From assembly GCA_017410165.1 (NCBI GenBank), contig JAFQRH010000019.1, positions 186,001 to 250,000 of the forward strand: DNA of 64,000 nt, read 5' to 3'. Of this stretch, positions 50,792 to 59,299 are shown one piece after another (the first letter of the stretch is position 1; each line of letters begins with the position of its first letter). The position numbers were made by a program, and so were the translations under genes. This DNA comes from Alistipes sp. GTDB lineage: Bacteria; Bacteroidota; Bacteroidia; Bacteroidales; Rikenellaceae. The notes beneath the pieces are model-generated. The model searched no databases, was not told the DNA's origin, and saw nothing but the letters and a program-made list of their open reading frames with translations.

Positions 50792-51862
50792 ATGAAGAAG
50801 ATTTTAATGATTCTTGCAACGGTTGCTTTGGCAGCAAGTTGCGCTCGCCCGTATTGCACAATCGAGGGTGATGTTGCAAATTTGGCAGATGGTACGCTGA
50901 TGCTTACCGAGCCGGTTCGTAATGGTGCGGTTATCGACTCGACGAAGGTCGTAGCAGGCAAGTTCTGCTTCGAGTTGCCGGAGGGTGAGACACGTCAGTA
51001 TGCAATTCTTTCGGGTCACGACCATATCGCAATGGTCTATGCCGAGCAGGGTGTAGTGAAGGTGTCGGGCGATTTCAGCAAGGATAACGGCGTGCAGGTT
51101 GCAGGTACGGTATCGAACGATGCTTACAACGCATTCAACAACGATCTCTACGTTCTCAATCGTCGTTTCACGCAGGCAGCGAGCAGCGAGGAGCGCGAGG
51201 CGATTCGTGGCGAGTTTGATGTATTGGTTGATAAGGCGATTGCCGACAATAGCAACAACCCGTTCGGTGTAGATATGCTCTTGCAGACGAAGGGCTACGA
51301 GCTCTCGGCATACGAGATGTTGCAGCAGTTGGAGCAGCTCTCGCCGGAGATGCAGCTCTTGCAGACGGTTGTTGATGCCAAGGCAAAGGCCGAGCGCAAG
51401 ATGAAGACCGAGCCACAGGTCGAGGGTAGCGATATCGTTCCTATCTATATCGACGTTGTTCAGCCGGATGTAAACGGCAACGAGGTTTCGCTCAAATCGG
51501 TTGTTGAGAACCCTGCAAACAAGTATGTGTTGCTCGACTTCTGGGCTTCGTGGTGTGGTCCTTGTATGGGTGAGATGCCACACTTGACGGCCGCTTACAA
51601 GAAGTACCACAAGAAGGGCTTCGAGATTTTCGGTGTGTCGTTCGACCGCAACAAGGAGGCGTGGATGAACGCTATCAAGAATATGAAGATGGAGTGGGTG
51701 AATGTCAGCACGCTCAACCGTTTCGACAACCCTGCCGCCGAGGAGTATGTTGTTGAGTCGATTCCTACCAACCTGCTTATCGATTGCAGCAATGGTGTGA
51801 TTATCGCCAAGAATCTGCGCGGTGAGGAGGTTGAGAAGAAGCTTGCAGAGTTGCTCAAATAG
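50792..51862 (+). CDS. Thioredoxin-like lipoprotein (DUF4369 + TlpA/AhpC-type)
   Basis: 356 aa. Lipoprotein signal peptide with Cys17 (LAASCARPY). An N-terminal DUF4369-like β-domain (about 20-115) and a helical section lead to a TlpA-like thioredoxin domain (about 220-356) with active site FWASWCGPCMGEMPHL and cis-Pro region VESIPTNLLIDC. It is a periplasm-facing, membrane-anchored thiol-disulfide oxidoreductase, a very common Bacteroidales architecture. Its own terminator follows. Confidence 0.9.
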   Translation: MKKILMILATVALAASCARPYCTIEGDVANLADGTLMLTEPVRNGAVIDSTKVVAGKFCFELPEGETRQYAILSGHDHIAMVYAEQGVVKVSGDFSKDNGVQVAGTVSNDAYNAFNNDLYVLNRRFTQAASSEEREAIRGEFDVLVDKAIADNSNNPFGVDMLLQTKGYELSAYEMLQQLEQLSPEMQLLQTVVDAKAKAERKMKTEPQVEGSDIVPIYIDVVQPDVNGNEVSLKSVVENPANKYVLLDFWASWCGPCMGEMPHLTAAYKKYHKKGFEIFGVSFDRNKEAWMNAIKNMKMEWVNVSTLNRFDNPAAEEYVVESIPTNLLIDCSNGVIIAKNLRGEEVEKKLAELLK

Positions 51863-51877
51863 TCACCGTTTATATAT

Positions 51878-51915
51878 TAGGTCGGGTGCGCATTGGTGCC
51901 CGACCTATATTTATA
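51878..51915 (+). terminator. Terminator after the thioredoxin-like gene
   Basis: TAGGTCGGGT (51878-51887) pairs with GCCCGACCTA (51898-51907), followed by TATTTATAAT. Confidence 0.7.
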
Positions 51916-51922
51916 ATATAGT

Positions 51923-52528
51923 ATGGCAATCTATCGTATTCTGGGCATTGACCCCGGCACAAACTATATGGGCTACGGCGTGTTGGAGGTTGAGGGTCGC
52001 ACGATTCGGGCTGTGACGCTCGGCGATATCGACCTTCATCGTATCGACGATCCGTATGCCAAGTTGCGCGCCATATTCGATGGCGTGTGCCATTTGATTG
52101 CCGACTACGAGCCGCGTGAAGTTGCTTTGGAGTCGCCATTCTTCGGGCAGAATGTGCAGAGTATGCTCAAATTGGGTCGCGCACAAGGCGTTGCAATGGC
52201 TGCTGCATTGAGCCGCAATAAGACGGTGACCGAGTACGCTCCGTCGCGCATCAAACAGGCGATTGCGGGCATCGGCTCGGCTTCGAAAGAGCAGGTGGCG
52301 GGTGTGGTTTGTCGTACGTTGCATATCGAGGAGCGTCCGCGAAGGGCCGATGCTACGGATGGAATGGCGGTTGCGTTGTGCCATTACTACGCATCGACCA
52401 ACCCGATAGAGTGTGCGCTCGGCGCCGAACGAGTGAAGGGCTTGGGTGGTGAGCGATGTGCCCGTAAGCGGGGCAGTACCTCGTGGGAGAAGTTCTTGCG
52501 CGAGAATCCGGATAAGGTTGTAAAGTAG
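51923..52528 (+). CDS. ruvC: Crossover junction endodeoxyribonuclease RuvC
   Basis: 201 aa. RNase H-like fold with the acidic tetrad visible: ILGIDPGTNYMGYG (first Asp), EVALESPFFGQNVQSMLKLG (Glu), and RRADATDGMAVALCHYY (Asp pair). Resolves Holliday junctions with RuvAB. The C-terminus is about 20 residues longer than usual and basic. It begins right after the upstream terminator with little leader. Confidence 0.93.
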   Translation: MAIYRILGIDPGTNYMGYGVLEVEGRTIRAVTLGDIDLHRIDDPYAKLRAIFDGVCHLIADYEPREVALESPFFGQNVQSMLKLGRAQGVAMAAALSRNKTVTEYAPSRIKQAIAGIGSASKEQVAGVVCRTLHIEERPRRADATDGMAVALCHYYASTNPIECALGAERVKGLGGERCARKRGSTSWEKFLRENPDKVVK

Positions 52529-52554
52529 CACGCAAGAGCGCGCGCAAAAGAGTT

Positions 52555-52604
52555 GTCGTGGGTGGCAGACCGAAGATATGGTCGAGCCGCCCACGACGTT
52601 TTTT
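52555..52604. terminator. Terminator between ruvC and clpA
   Basis: GTCGTGGGTGGC (52555-52566) pairs with GCCGCCCACGAC (52586-52597, one mismatch), followed by GTTTTTT. The genes converge. Confidence 0.8.
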
Positions 52605-52633
52605 GGGGTGGTGTGTGTGGTAGTCCCTCCGCT

Positions 52634-54898
52634 TTACGCTGCCTTGAATCGAATCTCTCCGGCGGTAGCGTCTGCCACAATCGTTGCGCCTTCGTCGAGC
52701 GCACCCTCTATCATCAGCGTTGCAAGCGGCTCCTCGATTCGCTCGGCGAGAATACGTTTCAGCGAGCGCGCTCCGTGTCGATGCTCCTGTCCGAGCGATG
52801 CGAGCAGTCGTCGTGCCTTTGGTGTTACGCGAAGAGTGTATCCCAAACGTTCGAGACGGCGGAGTATATGGCTGAGTTCCAAATCGACAATGTGCTGCAC
52901 ATCCTCACCCGACAACTCACGAAAAAAGATAATCTCGTCAATGCGGCCTATGAACTCCGGCGAGAATGTACGCTCCAACGCCTTGCGATACGCCTCGTCA
53001 GGTGCCGTAGCGCGACTCGCTTGGGCTGATACCGTTGCGTAGCCGACCTGCGTCGCTTGTGCTACATCGCGCGAGCCGGCATTGGATGTCATAATGATTA
53101 CCGTGTTGCGGAAATCGACCTTGCGACCACTGCCATCCGTTAGATGCCCATCGTCGAGCAACTGCAACATCGCCTCGTAGAGATTCGGGTGTGCCTTCTC
53201 GATTTCGTCAAACAGCACCACCGAATATGGTCGGCGACGTACCGCTTCGGTGAGTTGTCCACCCTCGCCGTAGCCGACATATCCGGGAGGCGAGCCGATG
53301 AGGCGCGATACGTTGTGCGGCTCGCTGTACTCCGACATATCTATACGAATCAACCCCGCTCCGTTGTTCAAATGCGCGGACAACTCCTGCGCAAGCAGGG
53401 TTTTGCCTACGCCGGTCGGGCCTACAAACATAAACACCCCCAACGGACGACGCTCGTCGCGCAGTCCGGTGCGTGCGCGACGTATTGCGCGTGCCACACG
53501 TCGTACGGCATCGTGCTGTCCGATTATGCGCTTGGCGAGGTCGCTCTCCAAATTTTGCAGTTGGCTCTGCTCGTCGCCCATCAGCCGCTCTGTCGGTATG
53601 CCGGTCATCACACCTACGGCACGCGCAACATCCTCGGCGGTCACGGTTGGATAGTTGTTGCCCGCCGCCAAAGCCATCGATGCGCCCGTCTCGTCCAACA
53701 CGTCGATTGCCTTGTCCGGAAAATTGCGATCGGTGATGTATCGTTCGGCAAGCGTTACGCACGCGGCGAGTGCCGAGGGCTCGTAGCGAACGGTGTGGTG
53801 TTGCTCGTATATCGGAGCGATGTTTTGCAGTATGCGCAGCGTGTCGTCGGCTGTCGTCGGCTCGATTAGAACCTTGCCGAAACGGCGTTCCAGCGCGGCA
53901 TCGCGCTCGATGCACTCGCGATGCTCGTCGAGTGTCGTGGCTCCGATGATGCGAATCTCTCCGCGTGCCAAAGCCGGTTTGAGAATGTTTGCCGTGTCGA
54001 GCGACCCTTGTGTCGAGCCGGCACCGACTATGGTGTGTATCTCGTCGATAAATAGAATGGTGTGCCGGTCGCGCCGCAACTCGTCGAGTAGTTGTTGCAT
54101 ACGCTCTTCAAACTCGCCACGAAATTTCGTACCGGCAACGAGCGATGCCACATCCATCGCCACAATCGACTTGTCGGCCAGCACCGCAGGCACATCGCCT
54201 GCCGCAATGCGCAGAGCCAAACCCTCGACAATGGCACTCTTGCCCACGCCAGCATCGCCGACGAGTATCGGATTGTTCTTCTTGCGACGAGCGAGAATCT
54301 GCACCACGCGCTCTATCTCGCGTTCGCGTCCGATGAGTGGGTCGAGCATCCCTTCGCGTGCCGAGCGTGTGAGATCGACTCCGAATCGGCGAATGAGTGA
54401 CGACTCCTGCGTGCGGACAATATCTGTCGAGAGGACTGCTTGCGCGTGGTTGTCGGTCGATGTTTGGCGTTCGGCGTCGGACGAGAATTGCTCCAACTCA
54501 TCCTCCAACAGCGAGCCCGTAATGCCATAGAGCGCAAAGATACGTGCTGCGCTGCTCGCTCCGTCGCCTATGATATCTATGGCTGCGTGGGCGGTCGAGA
54601 TGCGTCGCACGTCCGAAAATCGACGTCGTAGCCCTGCGGCATAATCGACGAAAAACTCCTCCGGCAGAAGCCCCTCCGACGGTGCGCGTCGAATCTCGTG
54701 CTCCAATCGTAGCGCAATCTGGTACATCTGCCAATCCTGCAAGTGGCTTGCAAGCAGTCGATAAGCCATCGAATCCTCGTCGCGCAACAGCGTGAGCATC
54801 AGGCAATCTTTCAGTGAGTGGTCCATACCGCTTCGGGCTGTGTCGAATGCCGTGCGGGCGATTATGCCCTCCAATGCTTTTGATATTTTAACCTCCAT
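52634..54898 (-). CDS. clpA: ATP-dependent Clp protease ATPase subunit ClpA
   Basis: 754 aa from the ATG at 54898, preceded by GAGGAG; the frame extends 15 codons upstream. Clp N domain (about 1-140), AAA-1 with Walker A GDAGVGKSAIVEG (about 205) and VLADKSIVAMDVASLVAGTK, no middle UVR domain, AAA-2 with GPTGVGKTLLAQEL (about 490), and a C-terminal D2-small domain. It unfolds substrates for ClpP. Neither clpS nor clpP is adjacent. Confidence 0.92.
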   Translation of the reverse strand: MEVKISKALEGIIARTAFDTARSGMDHSLKDCLMLTLLRDEDSMAYRLLASHLQDWQMYQIALRLEHEIRRAPSEGLLPEEFFVDYAAGLRRRFSDVRRISTAHAAIDIIGDGASSAARIFALYGITGSLLEDELEQFSSDAERQTSTDNHAQAVLSTDIVRTQESSLIRRFGVDLTRSAREGMLDPLIGREREIERVVQILARRKKNNPILVGDAGVGKSAIVEGLALRIAAGDVPAVLADKSIVAMDVASLVAGTKFRGEFEERMQQLLDELRRDRHTILFIDEIHTIVGAGSTQGSLDTANILKPALARGEIRIIGATTLDEHRECIERDAALERRFGKVLIEPTTADDTLRILQNIAPIYEQHHTVRYEPSALAACVTLAERYITDRNFPDKAIDVLDETGASMALAAGNNYPTVTAEDVARAVGVMTGIPTERLMGDEQSQLQNLESDLAKRIIGQHDAVRRVARAIRRARTGLRDERRPLGVFMFVGPTGVGKTLLAQELSAHLNNGAGLIRIDMSEYSEPHNVSRLIGSPPGYVGYGEGGQLTEAVRRRPYSVVLFDEIEKAHPNLYEAMLQLLDDGHLTDGSGRKVDFRNTVIIMTSNAGSRDVAQATQVGYATVSAQASRATAPDEAYRKALERTFSPEFIGRIDEIIFFRELSGEDVQHIVDLELSHILRRLERLGYTLRVTPKARRLLASLGQEHRHGARSLKRILAERIEEPLATLMIEGALDEGATIVADATAGEIRFKAA

Positions 54899-55031
54899 AT
54901 TCGTCTCCTCTAATTTTATTCGTGAGTGATAACGGAGGTGCAAAATATTTTATTATGTTAAGTTATGCGCTTTTCCTGTGAGTGGTTTATTGGCGGTGAT
55001 GGGTGGTTTGATAGGGTGGGGTAACGGTTGC

Positions 55032-55097
55032 GAGTAAACTGCGGTTTTTCGGACTTCGCAGGCCTTGAAATCCCTCTTGTCATATAACTTCAAACAA
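55032..55097. repeat. Second intergenic repeat family, copy 2 (internally deleted)
   Basis: Matches 41691-41720 and 41799-41827 with the middle 80 bp missing. It ends in a hairpin, as copy 1 does. The rest of the clpA-DksA spacer (54899-55031) shows nothing else. Confidence 0.7.
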
Positions 55098-55135
55098 TAA
55101 GGGTGTGTCTAAAAAACTTGTTAGACACACCCTTA
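55098..55135. terminator. Hairpin terminator at the end of repeat copy 2
   Basis: 15-bp perfect stem TAAGGGTGTGTCTAA (55098-55112) with 55121-55135, loop AAAACTTG. It would end the minus-strand DksA transcript. Confidence 0.65.
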
Positions 55136-55195
55136 TAGGCGGTATCGGTCGAAGCACACTCGCTTACCCTATGATTTGCGCAGAGAGATAAGGAG

Positions 55196-55579
55196 TTATC
55201 GACGACCCTCCTTTGCCTCGATGCACTCCGTAGCGTGAGGTACGCGCAACAGACGCTCGCGCGGAATGAGTTTTCCGGTTGTCTTGCAGATGCCGTAGGT
55301 CTTATGCTCGATGCGGACAAGAGCCATTTCGAGATTCTTGATAAATTTGAGTTGGTGCGCAGCCAGACGCTCGCTCTCCTCCTTCGAGAGGGTAGCGGCG
55401 CCCTCTTCCAGCACCTTGAACGTCGGCGATGTATCCTCCGTATCGTTGTCGGCGCTATGCGTGATTGACGCGCGGAGCAGTTCGTAGTCGTGACGAGCCA
55501 CTTCGAGTTTCGAGAGTATCAACTCTTTGAATTCAGCCAATTCGGCGTCGTTGTATCTGGTCTTAATCTTCTCAGCCAT
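55196..55579 (-). CDS. DksA/TraR-family protein
   Basis: 127 aa. N-terminal coiled coil (about 10-60), then the TraR/DksA zinc-binding end: YGICKTTGKLIPRERLLRVP...TECIEAK. Only one Cys of each expected CxxC pair remains (ICKTT and ECIEA), so a four-Cys zinc site cannot form. Relatives bind RNA polymerase in the secondary channel and modulate rRNA and amino-acid promoters; a reduced-Cys form is seen in several lineages. Monocistronic. Confidence 0.85.
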   Translation of the reverse strand: MAEKIKTRYNDAELAEFKELILSKLEVARHDYELLRASITHSADNDTEDTSPTFKVLEEGAATLSKEESERLAAHQLKFIKNLEMALVRIEHKTYGICKTTGKLIPRERLLRVPHATECIEAKEGRR

Positions 55580-55603
55580 ACCTTTTATGTATTAATGTTT
55601 TAG

Positions 55604-55611
55604 TAAAGATA
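55604..55611 (-). promoter_or_regulatory. -7 element of the DksA-like gene
   Basis: TATCTTTA on the minus strand, with GTTG (rc of 55632-55635) about 20 bp further upstream, close to a -33 element. Confidence 0.45.
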
Positions 55612-55679
55612 GCAAATAAATCCGATATATACAACTTGTTGCATATATTTTTTTTGAGCCGATGTGCCCAAATGTTTAC

Positions 55680-55714
55680 AAAAAGGGCTTCGAGCATAGC
55701 CCGAAGCCCTTTTT
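55680..55714. terminator. Terminator of ileS
   Basis: AAAAAGGGCTTCG (55680-55692) pairs with 55702-55714 around a 9-nt loop; T run on either strand. Confidence 0.88.
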
Positions 55715-55735
55715 CGTGGTGCGAAAAAACTTCGG

Positions 55736-58700
55736 CTATCCGATTCGCGTGATGGCGATTTTCAGTGGCTCGTCGTTAATATCGGTCTCGACAACGAACT
55801 CGCCGGTCGGCTCGTCAGCCGTCTTAACCGCGAGGGCGAGTGTCTGCTGACCGATGTAGCCGGCAAACTCGGCAACGGCTGCCGTTACCGCCTCCTTCGC
55901 CTCGATTGCAACCTCGATTTTGTCGGTCACCTCCAAGCCCGAATCCTTACGGATATTCTGGATACGGTTAATCAACTCGCGTGCCACACCTTCGCGCTGC
56001 AACTCGTCGGTTACCGTAATGTCGAGTGCAACGGTAAGCTTGCCTTCGCTCGTCACCAACCAGCCCGGCATATCCTCCGAGGTAATCTCGAAGTCGGCAG
56101 GCGTAACGCTAATCTGCTCGGCACCCATATCGAGGATGATGCTCTCCGACTGTTCGATTTCGGCGATACGCTCCTGCGAGAATGTCGCTGTGAGTGCCGC
56201 AATCTGCTTCATATACTTGCCGTAGCGTGGGCCGAGCGTCTTGAAGTTCGGCTTGATGCGCTTGGTGATGATGCCGGTCGTGTCGTGTATGAGTTCTACC
56301 TGCTTGACGTTCACCTCGTTCATAATCAACTGACTTACGGCCTGTATGTGGCGTTCGGTCTGCGCGTCGAGTACCGGAATGAGAATCTTTGTCAGTGGCT
56401 GACGCACCTTGATATTGACTTTACGACGCAAGGCGAGCACCATCGACGATGTGCGCTGTGCGATGGCCATCATCTCCTCCAAGTCGCGGTTGAGCAACTC
56501 CTCGTTGCAAACCGGGAACGACGAGAGGTGTACCGAGCCCTCCGAACAGTTGCCGCTTACGGCATTCAGGTCGCGGAAGATGCGGTCGGAGATAAACGGA
56601 GCGAATGGTGCTGCGAGTTTTGCAACGGTTTCCAGACAGGTGTAGAGCGTCTGATATGCCGCCAACTTGTCCTCGTTCATCTCGCCACCCCAGAAACGCT
56701 TACGGTTGAGGCGCACGTACCAGTTCGAGAGATTCTCGCCGACGAACTCCTGAATAGCGCGAGCGGCAGGTGTCGGGTCGTAGTTTTCGAGCGACGCCGT
56801 AACATCGCGCACGAGCGAGTTGAGCAGCGAGATAATCCAGCGGTCAATCTCCGGACGACGCTCGAACGGAACCTGCTCCTCGCGGCCCGTGAAGCCGTCG
56901 ATGTTGGCGTAGAGTGCGAAGAACGAGTAGGTGTTGTAGAGCGTGCCGAAGAACTTACGACGCACCTCATCCACGCCCTCGACGTCGAATTTGAGGTTGT
57001 CCCACGGCTGCGAGTTGGATATCATATACCAGCGCGTTGCGTCTGCGCCATACTTGTCGAGCACCTCGAACGGATCGACGGCGTTGCCCAAACGCTTCGA
57101 CATCTTGTTACCGTTCTTGTCCAACACCAAACCGTTGGAGATGATGTTGCGGAACGCCACGTTGTCGAAGAGCATCGTCGCGATAGCGTGCAGCGTGTAG
57201 AACCAGCCGCGTGTCTGATCGACACCCTCGGCGATAAAGTCGGCAGGGAATACCGTGTTGAATTTGTCGGCATTCTCGAACGGATAGTGCAACTGTGCGT
57301 ACGGCATTGCGCCCGAATCGAACCACACGTCGATAAGGTCGCTCTCGCGGCGCATTGGCTCGCCCTTCGACGATACGAGGACGATGTTGTCCACGTACGG
57401 TTTGTGCAGGTCGATACGCTCGGTCGAATAGTTCTCTTTCGACATATCGCCCACGACGAACGACTTGTACGGGTTCTCGGTCATAACGCCTGCGGCAATA
57501 GACTTCTCGATTTCGCCCATCAACTCCTCAATCGAGCCGATGCACTTGCACTCCGAGTAGTCCTCCGTAGCCCAAATCGGCAGCGGTGTGCCCCAGAAAC
57601 GCGAACGCGAGAGGTTCCAATCGGCCAAGCCCTCCAACCATTTGCCGAATCGGCCCGAGCCGGTCGATTCCGGTTGCCACTTGATGGTCTTGTTGAGTTC
57701 AATCATACGGTCGCGCATCGCGGTTGCCTTCACAAACCACGAGTCGAGCGGATAGTACAACACCGGCTTGTCCGTACGCCAGCAGTGTGGGTACGAGTGG
57801 GTGTGCTTCTCGATTTTGAACGCCTTGCCTTGCGATTTGAGCGTAACGGCAATATCGATGTCGAGCGTCGTCTCGCTGTTGGCGAGTTGCTCGTCGTAGG
57901 CATTCTTCACGTAGCGACCTGCCCACTCTGCGTAGAGTGCGGTATTGACATATTTTGCGGTGAACTCCGCATCCAAATCCTCCAAACGGAACAGGCGGCC
58001 CGAACGATCGACCATCGGGCAGTTTTTGCCGGCCGTATCGACAACGAAGAGTGGCACGATGCCGGCTGCTTTTGCCACGCGGTCGTCATCGGCACCGAAC
58101 GTTGGCGCAATGTGTACGATACCCGTACCGTCCGATGTTGTGACATAGTCGCCCACAATTACGCGGAACGCATCGCCCATCGGACGCACCCACTCGATAA
58201 GTTGCTCGTAGCGGATGCCCTCCAACTCGCGGCCGCAGAACGTCTGCTCCTCGACCGTGAATGTTCCCTCCTGCTTCTTGCCGAAGTACGACGATACGAG
58301 CTCCTTTGCCATAATTACGGTCTGTGGCTCGTCGGTGTATGGGTTGAGGCACTTTACGCGCACGTACTCGATGGACGGACCTACGCAGAGTGCGGTGTTC
58401 GACGGCAGTGTCCACGGCGTTGTTGTCCAAGCGAGGAAGAACAGTTCGCCCTGCACACCCTCGAAGAAACGCTCACTGCGCTCGTCGCGTACTACGCGGA
58501 ACTGCGCCGTGCAGGTGGTATCCTTCACGTCGCGGTAGCAGCCCGGCTGGTTGAGCTCGTGTGTCGAGAGACCTGTTCCGGCTGCCGGCGAGTACGGCTG
58601 AATGGTGTAGCCCTTGTAGAGCAGACCCTTGTCGTACATCTTTTTGAGCAGATACCACAGCGTCTCGATATACTTGTTGTCGTACGTGATATACGGGTCG

Positions 58701-59134
58701 TCGAGATTCACCCAGTAACCCATCTGACGTGTCAGTCGGCTCCAAACGTCGGTGAACTTCATCACATCCTCGCGGCAGCGACGGTTGTACTCCTCGACCG
58801 TAATTTTTCGTCCGATATCCTCCTTTGTGATGCCGAGCGTCTTCTCGACACCCAACTCTACGGGCAGGCCGTGCGTATCCCAACCCGCTTTGCGGTGTAC
58901 GAGATAGCCCTGCTGTGTTTTGTATCGGCAGATGATGTCCTTTATCGTGCGCGCCATCACGTGGTGAATACCCGGCATACCGTTTGCCGACGGTGGGCCT
59001 TCGTAGAAGACGAATGTCGGATGGCCTTCGCGAGTCGAGATGCTGCGATGGAATGTATCTTCCGCATCCCATTCGCGCAACACATCCTCCGCCACAGCGG
59101 GGAGGTCGAGATTTTTGTACTCTTTGAACTTCAT
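55736..59134 (-). CDS. ileS: Isoleucyl-tRNA synthetase
   Basis: 1132 aa, the long form. Class I signatures: PSANGMPGIHHVMART in place of the usual HIGH, WDTHGLPVE, editing domain TTPWTLPSNTALCVGP, and KMSKRLGNAVDPFE. The long length and PxxxGxPGIHH signature point to the IleRS2 (eukaryote-like) lineage, members of which can be mupirocin-tolerant; that resistance is inference from the family. Anticodon-binding and C-terminal domains are present. Own promoter upstream, strong terminator downstream. Confidence 0.96.
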   Translation of the reverse strand: MKFKEYKNLDLPAVAEDVLREWDAEDTFHRSISTREGHPTFVFYEGPPSANGMPGIHHVMARTIKDIICRYKTQQGYLVHRKAGWDTHGLPVELGVEKTLGITKEDIGRKITVEEYNRRCREDVMKFTDVWSRLTRQMGYWVNLDDPYITYDNKYIETLWYLLKKMYDKGLLYKGYTIQPYSPAAGTGLSTHELNQPGCYRDVKDTTCTAQFRVVRDERSERFFEGVQGELFFLAWTTTPWTLPSNTALCVGPSIEYVRVKCLNPYTDEPQTVIMAKELVSSYFGKKQEGTFTVEEQTFCGRELEGIRYEQLIEWVRPMGDAFRVIVGDYVTTSDGTGIVHIAPTFGADDDRVAKAAGIVPLFVVDTAGKNCPMVDRSGRLFRLEDLDAEFTAKYVNTALYAEWAGRYVKNAYDEQLANSETTLDIDIAVTLKSQGKAFKIEKHTHSYPHCWRTDKPVLYYPLDSWFVKATAMRDRMIELNKTIKWQPESTGSGRFGKWLEGLADWNLSRSRFWGTPLPIWATEDYSECKCIGSIEELMGEIEKSIAAGVMTENPYKSFVVGDMSKENYSTERIDLHKPYVDNIVLVSSKGEPMRRESDLIDVWFDSGAMPYAQLHYPFENADKFNTVFPADFIAEGVDQTRGWFYTLHAIATMLFDNVAFRNIISNGLVLDKNGNKMSKRLGNAVDPFEVLDKYGADATRWYMISNSQPWDNLKFDVEGVDEVRRKFFGTLYNTYSFFALYANIDGFTGREEQVPFERRPEIDRWIISLLNSLVRDVTASLENYDPTPAARAIQEFVGENLSNWYVRLNRKRFWGGEMNEDKLAAYQTLYTCLETVAKLAAPFAPFISDRIFRDLNAVSGNCSEGSVHLSSFPVCNEELLNRDLEEMMAIAQRTSSMVLALRRKVNIKVRQPLTKILIPVLDAQTERHIQAVSQLIMNEVNVKQVELIHDTTGIITKRIKPNFKTLGPRYGKYMKQIAALTATFSQERIAEIEQSESIILDMGAEQISVTPADFEITSEDMPGWLVTSEGKLTVALDITVTDELQREGVARELINRIQNIRKDSGLEVTDKIEVAIEAKEAVTAAVAEFAGYIGQQTLALAVKTADEPTGEFVVETDINDEPLKIAITRIG

Positions 59135-59194
59135 ATAGTGTTGTTTTTATTGTTTTTTCGGTGTTGGTGCTTATGAAATAAGCATACAATCGTG

Positions 59195-59202
59195 CAAAGT
59201 TA
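59195..59202 (-). promoter_or_regulatory. -7 element of ileS
   Basis: TAACTTTG on the minus strand within ACTAACTTTGC, about 60 bp before the ATG. Confidence 0.5.
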
Positions 59203-59235
59203 GTATTTTTTTGCGAATTAGCCCTCTGCCCGACA

Positions 59236-59269
59236 CAAAAAAAGCATCTGCCCACTCGGAACAGATGCT
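59236..59269 (-). terminator. Terminator of the BspA-like gene
   Basis: AGCATCTG pairs with CAGATGCT (59243-59250 with 59262-59269), followed on the minus strand by a T run. Its arm sequence resembles the terminator at 63011. Confidence 0.75.
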
Positions 59270-59299
59270 CGTGCTCTCTTTTTTGCGATTTTTTACCGC

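Noticed and set aside
56285..59176. A 963-codon open frame antisense to ileS
   Set aside because: Same cause: ileS carries all class I synthetase motifs, while the antisense product has the compositional bias of a shadow frame.
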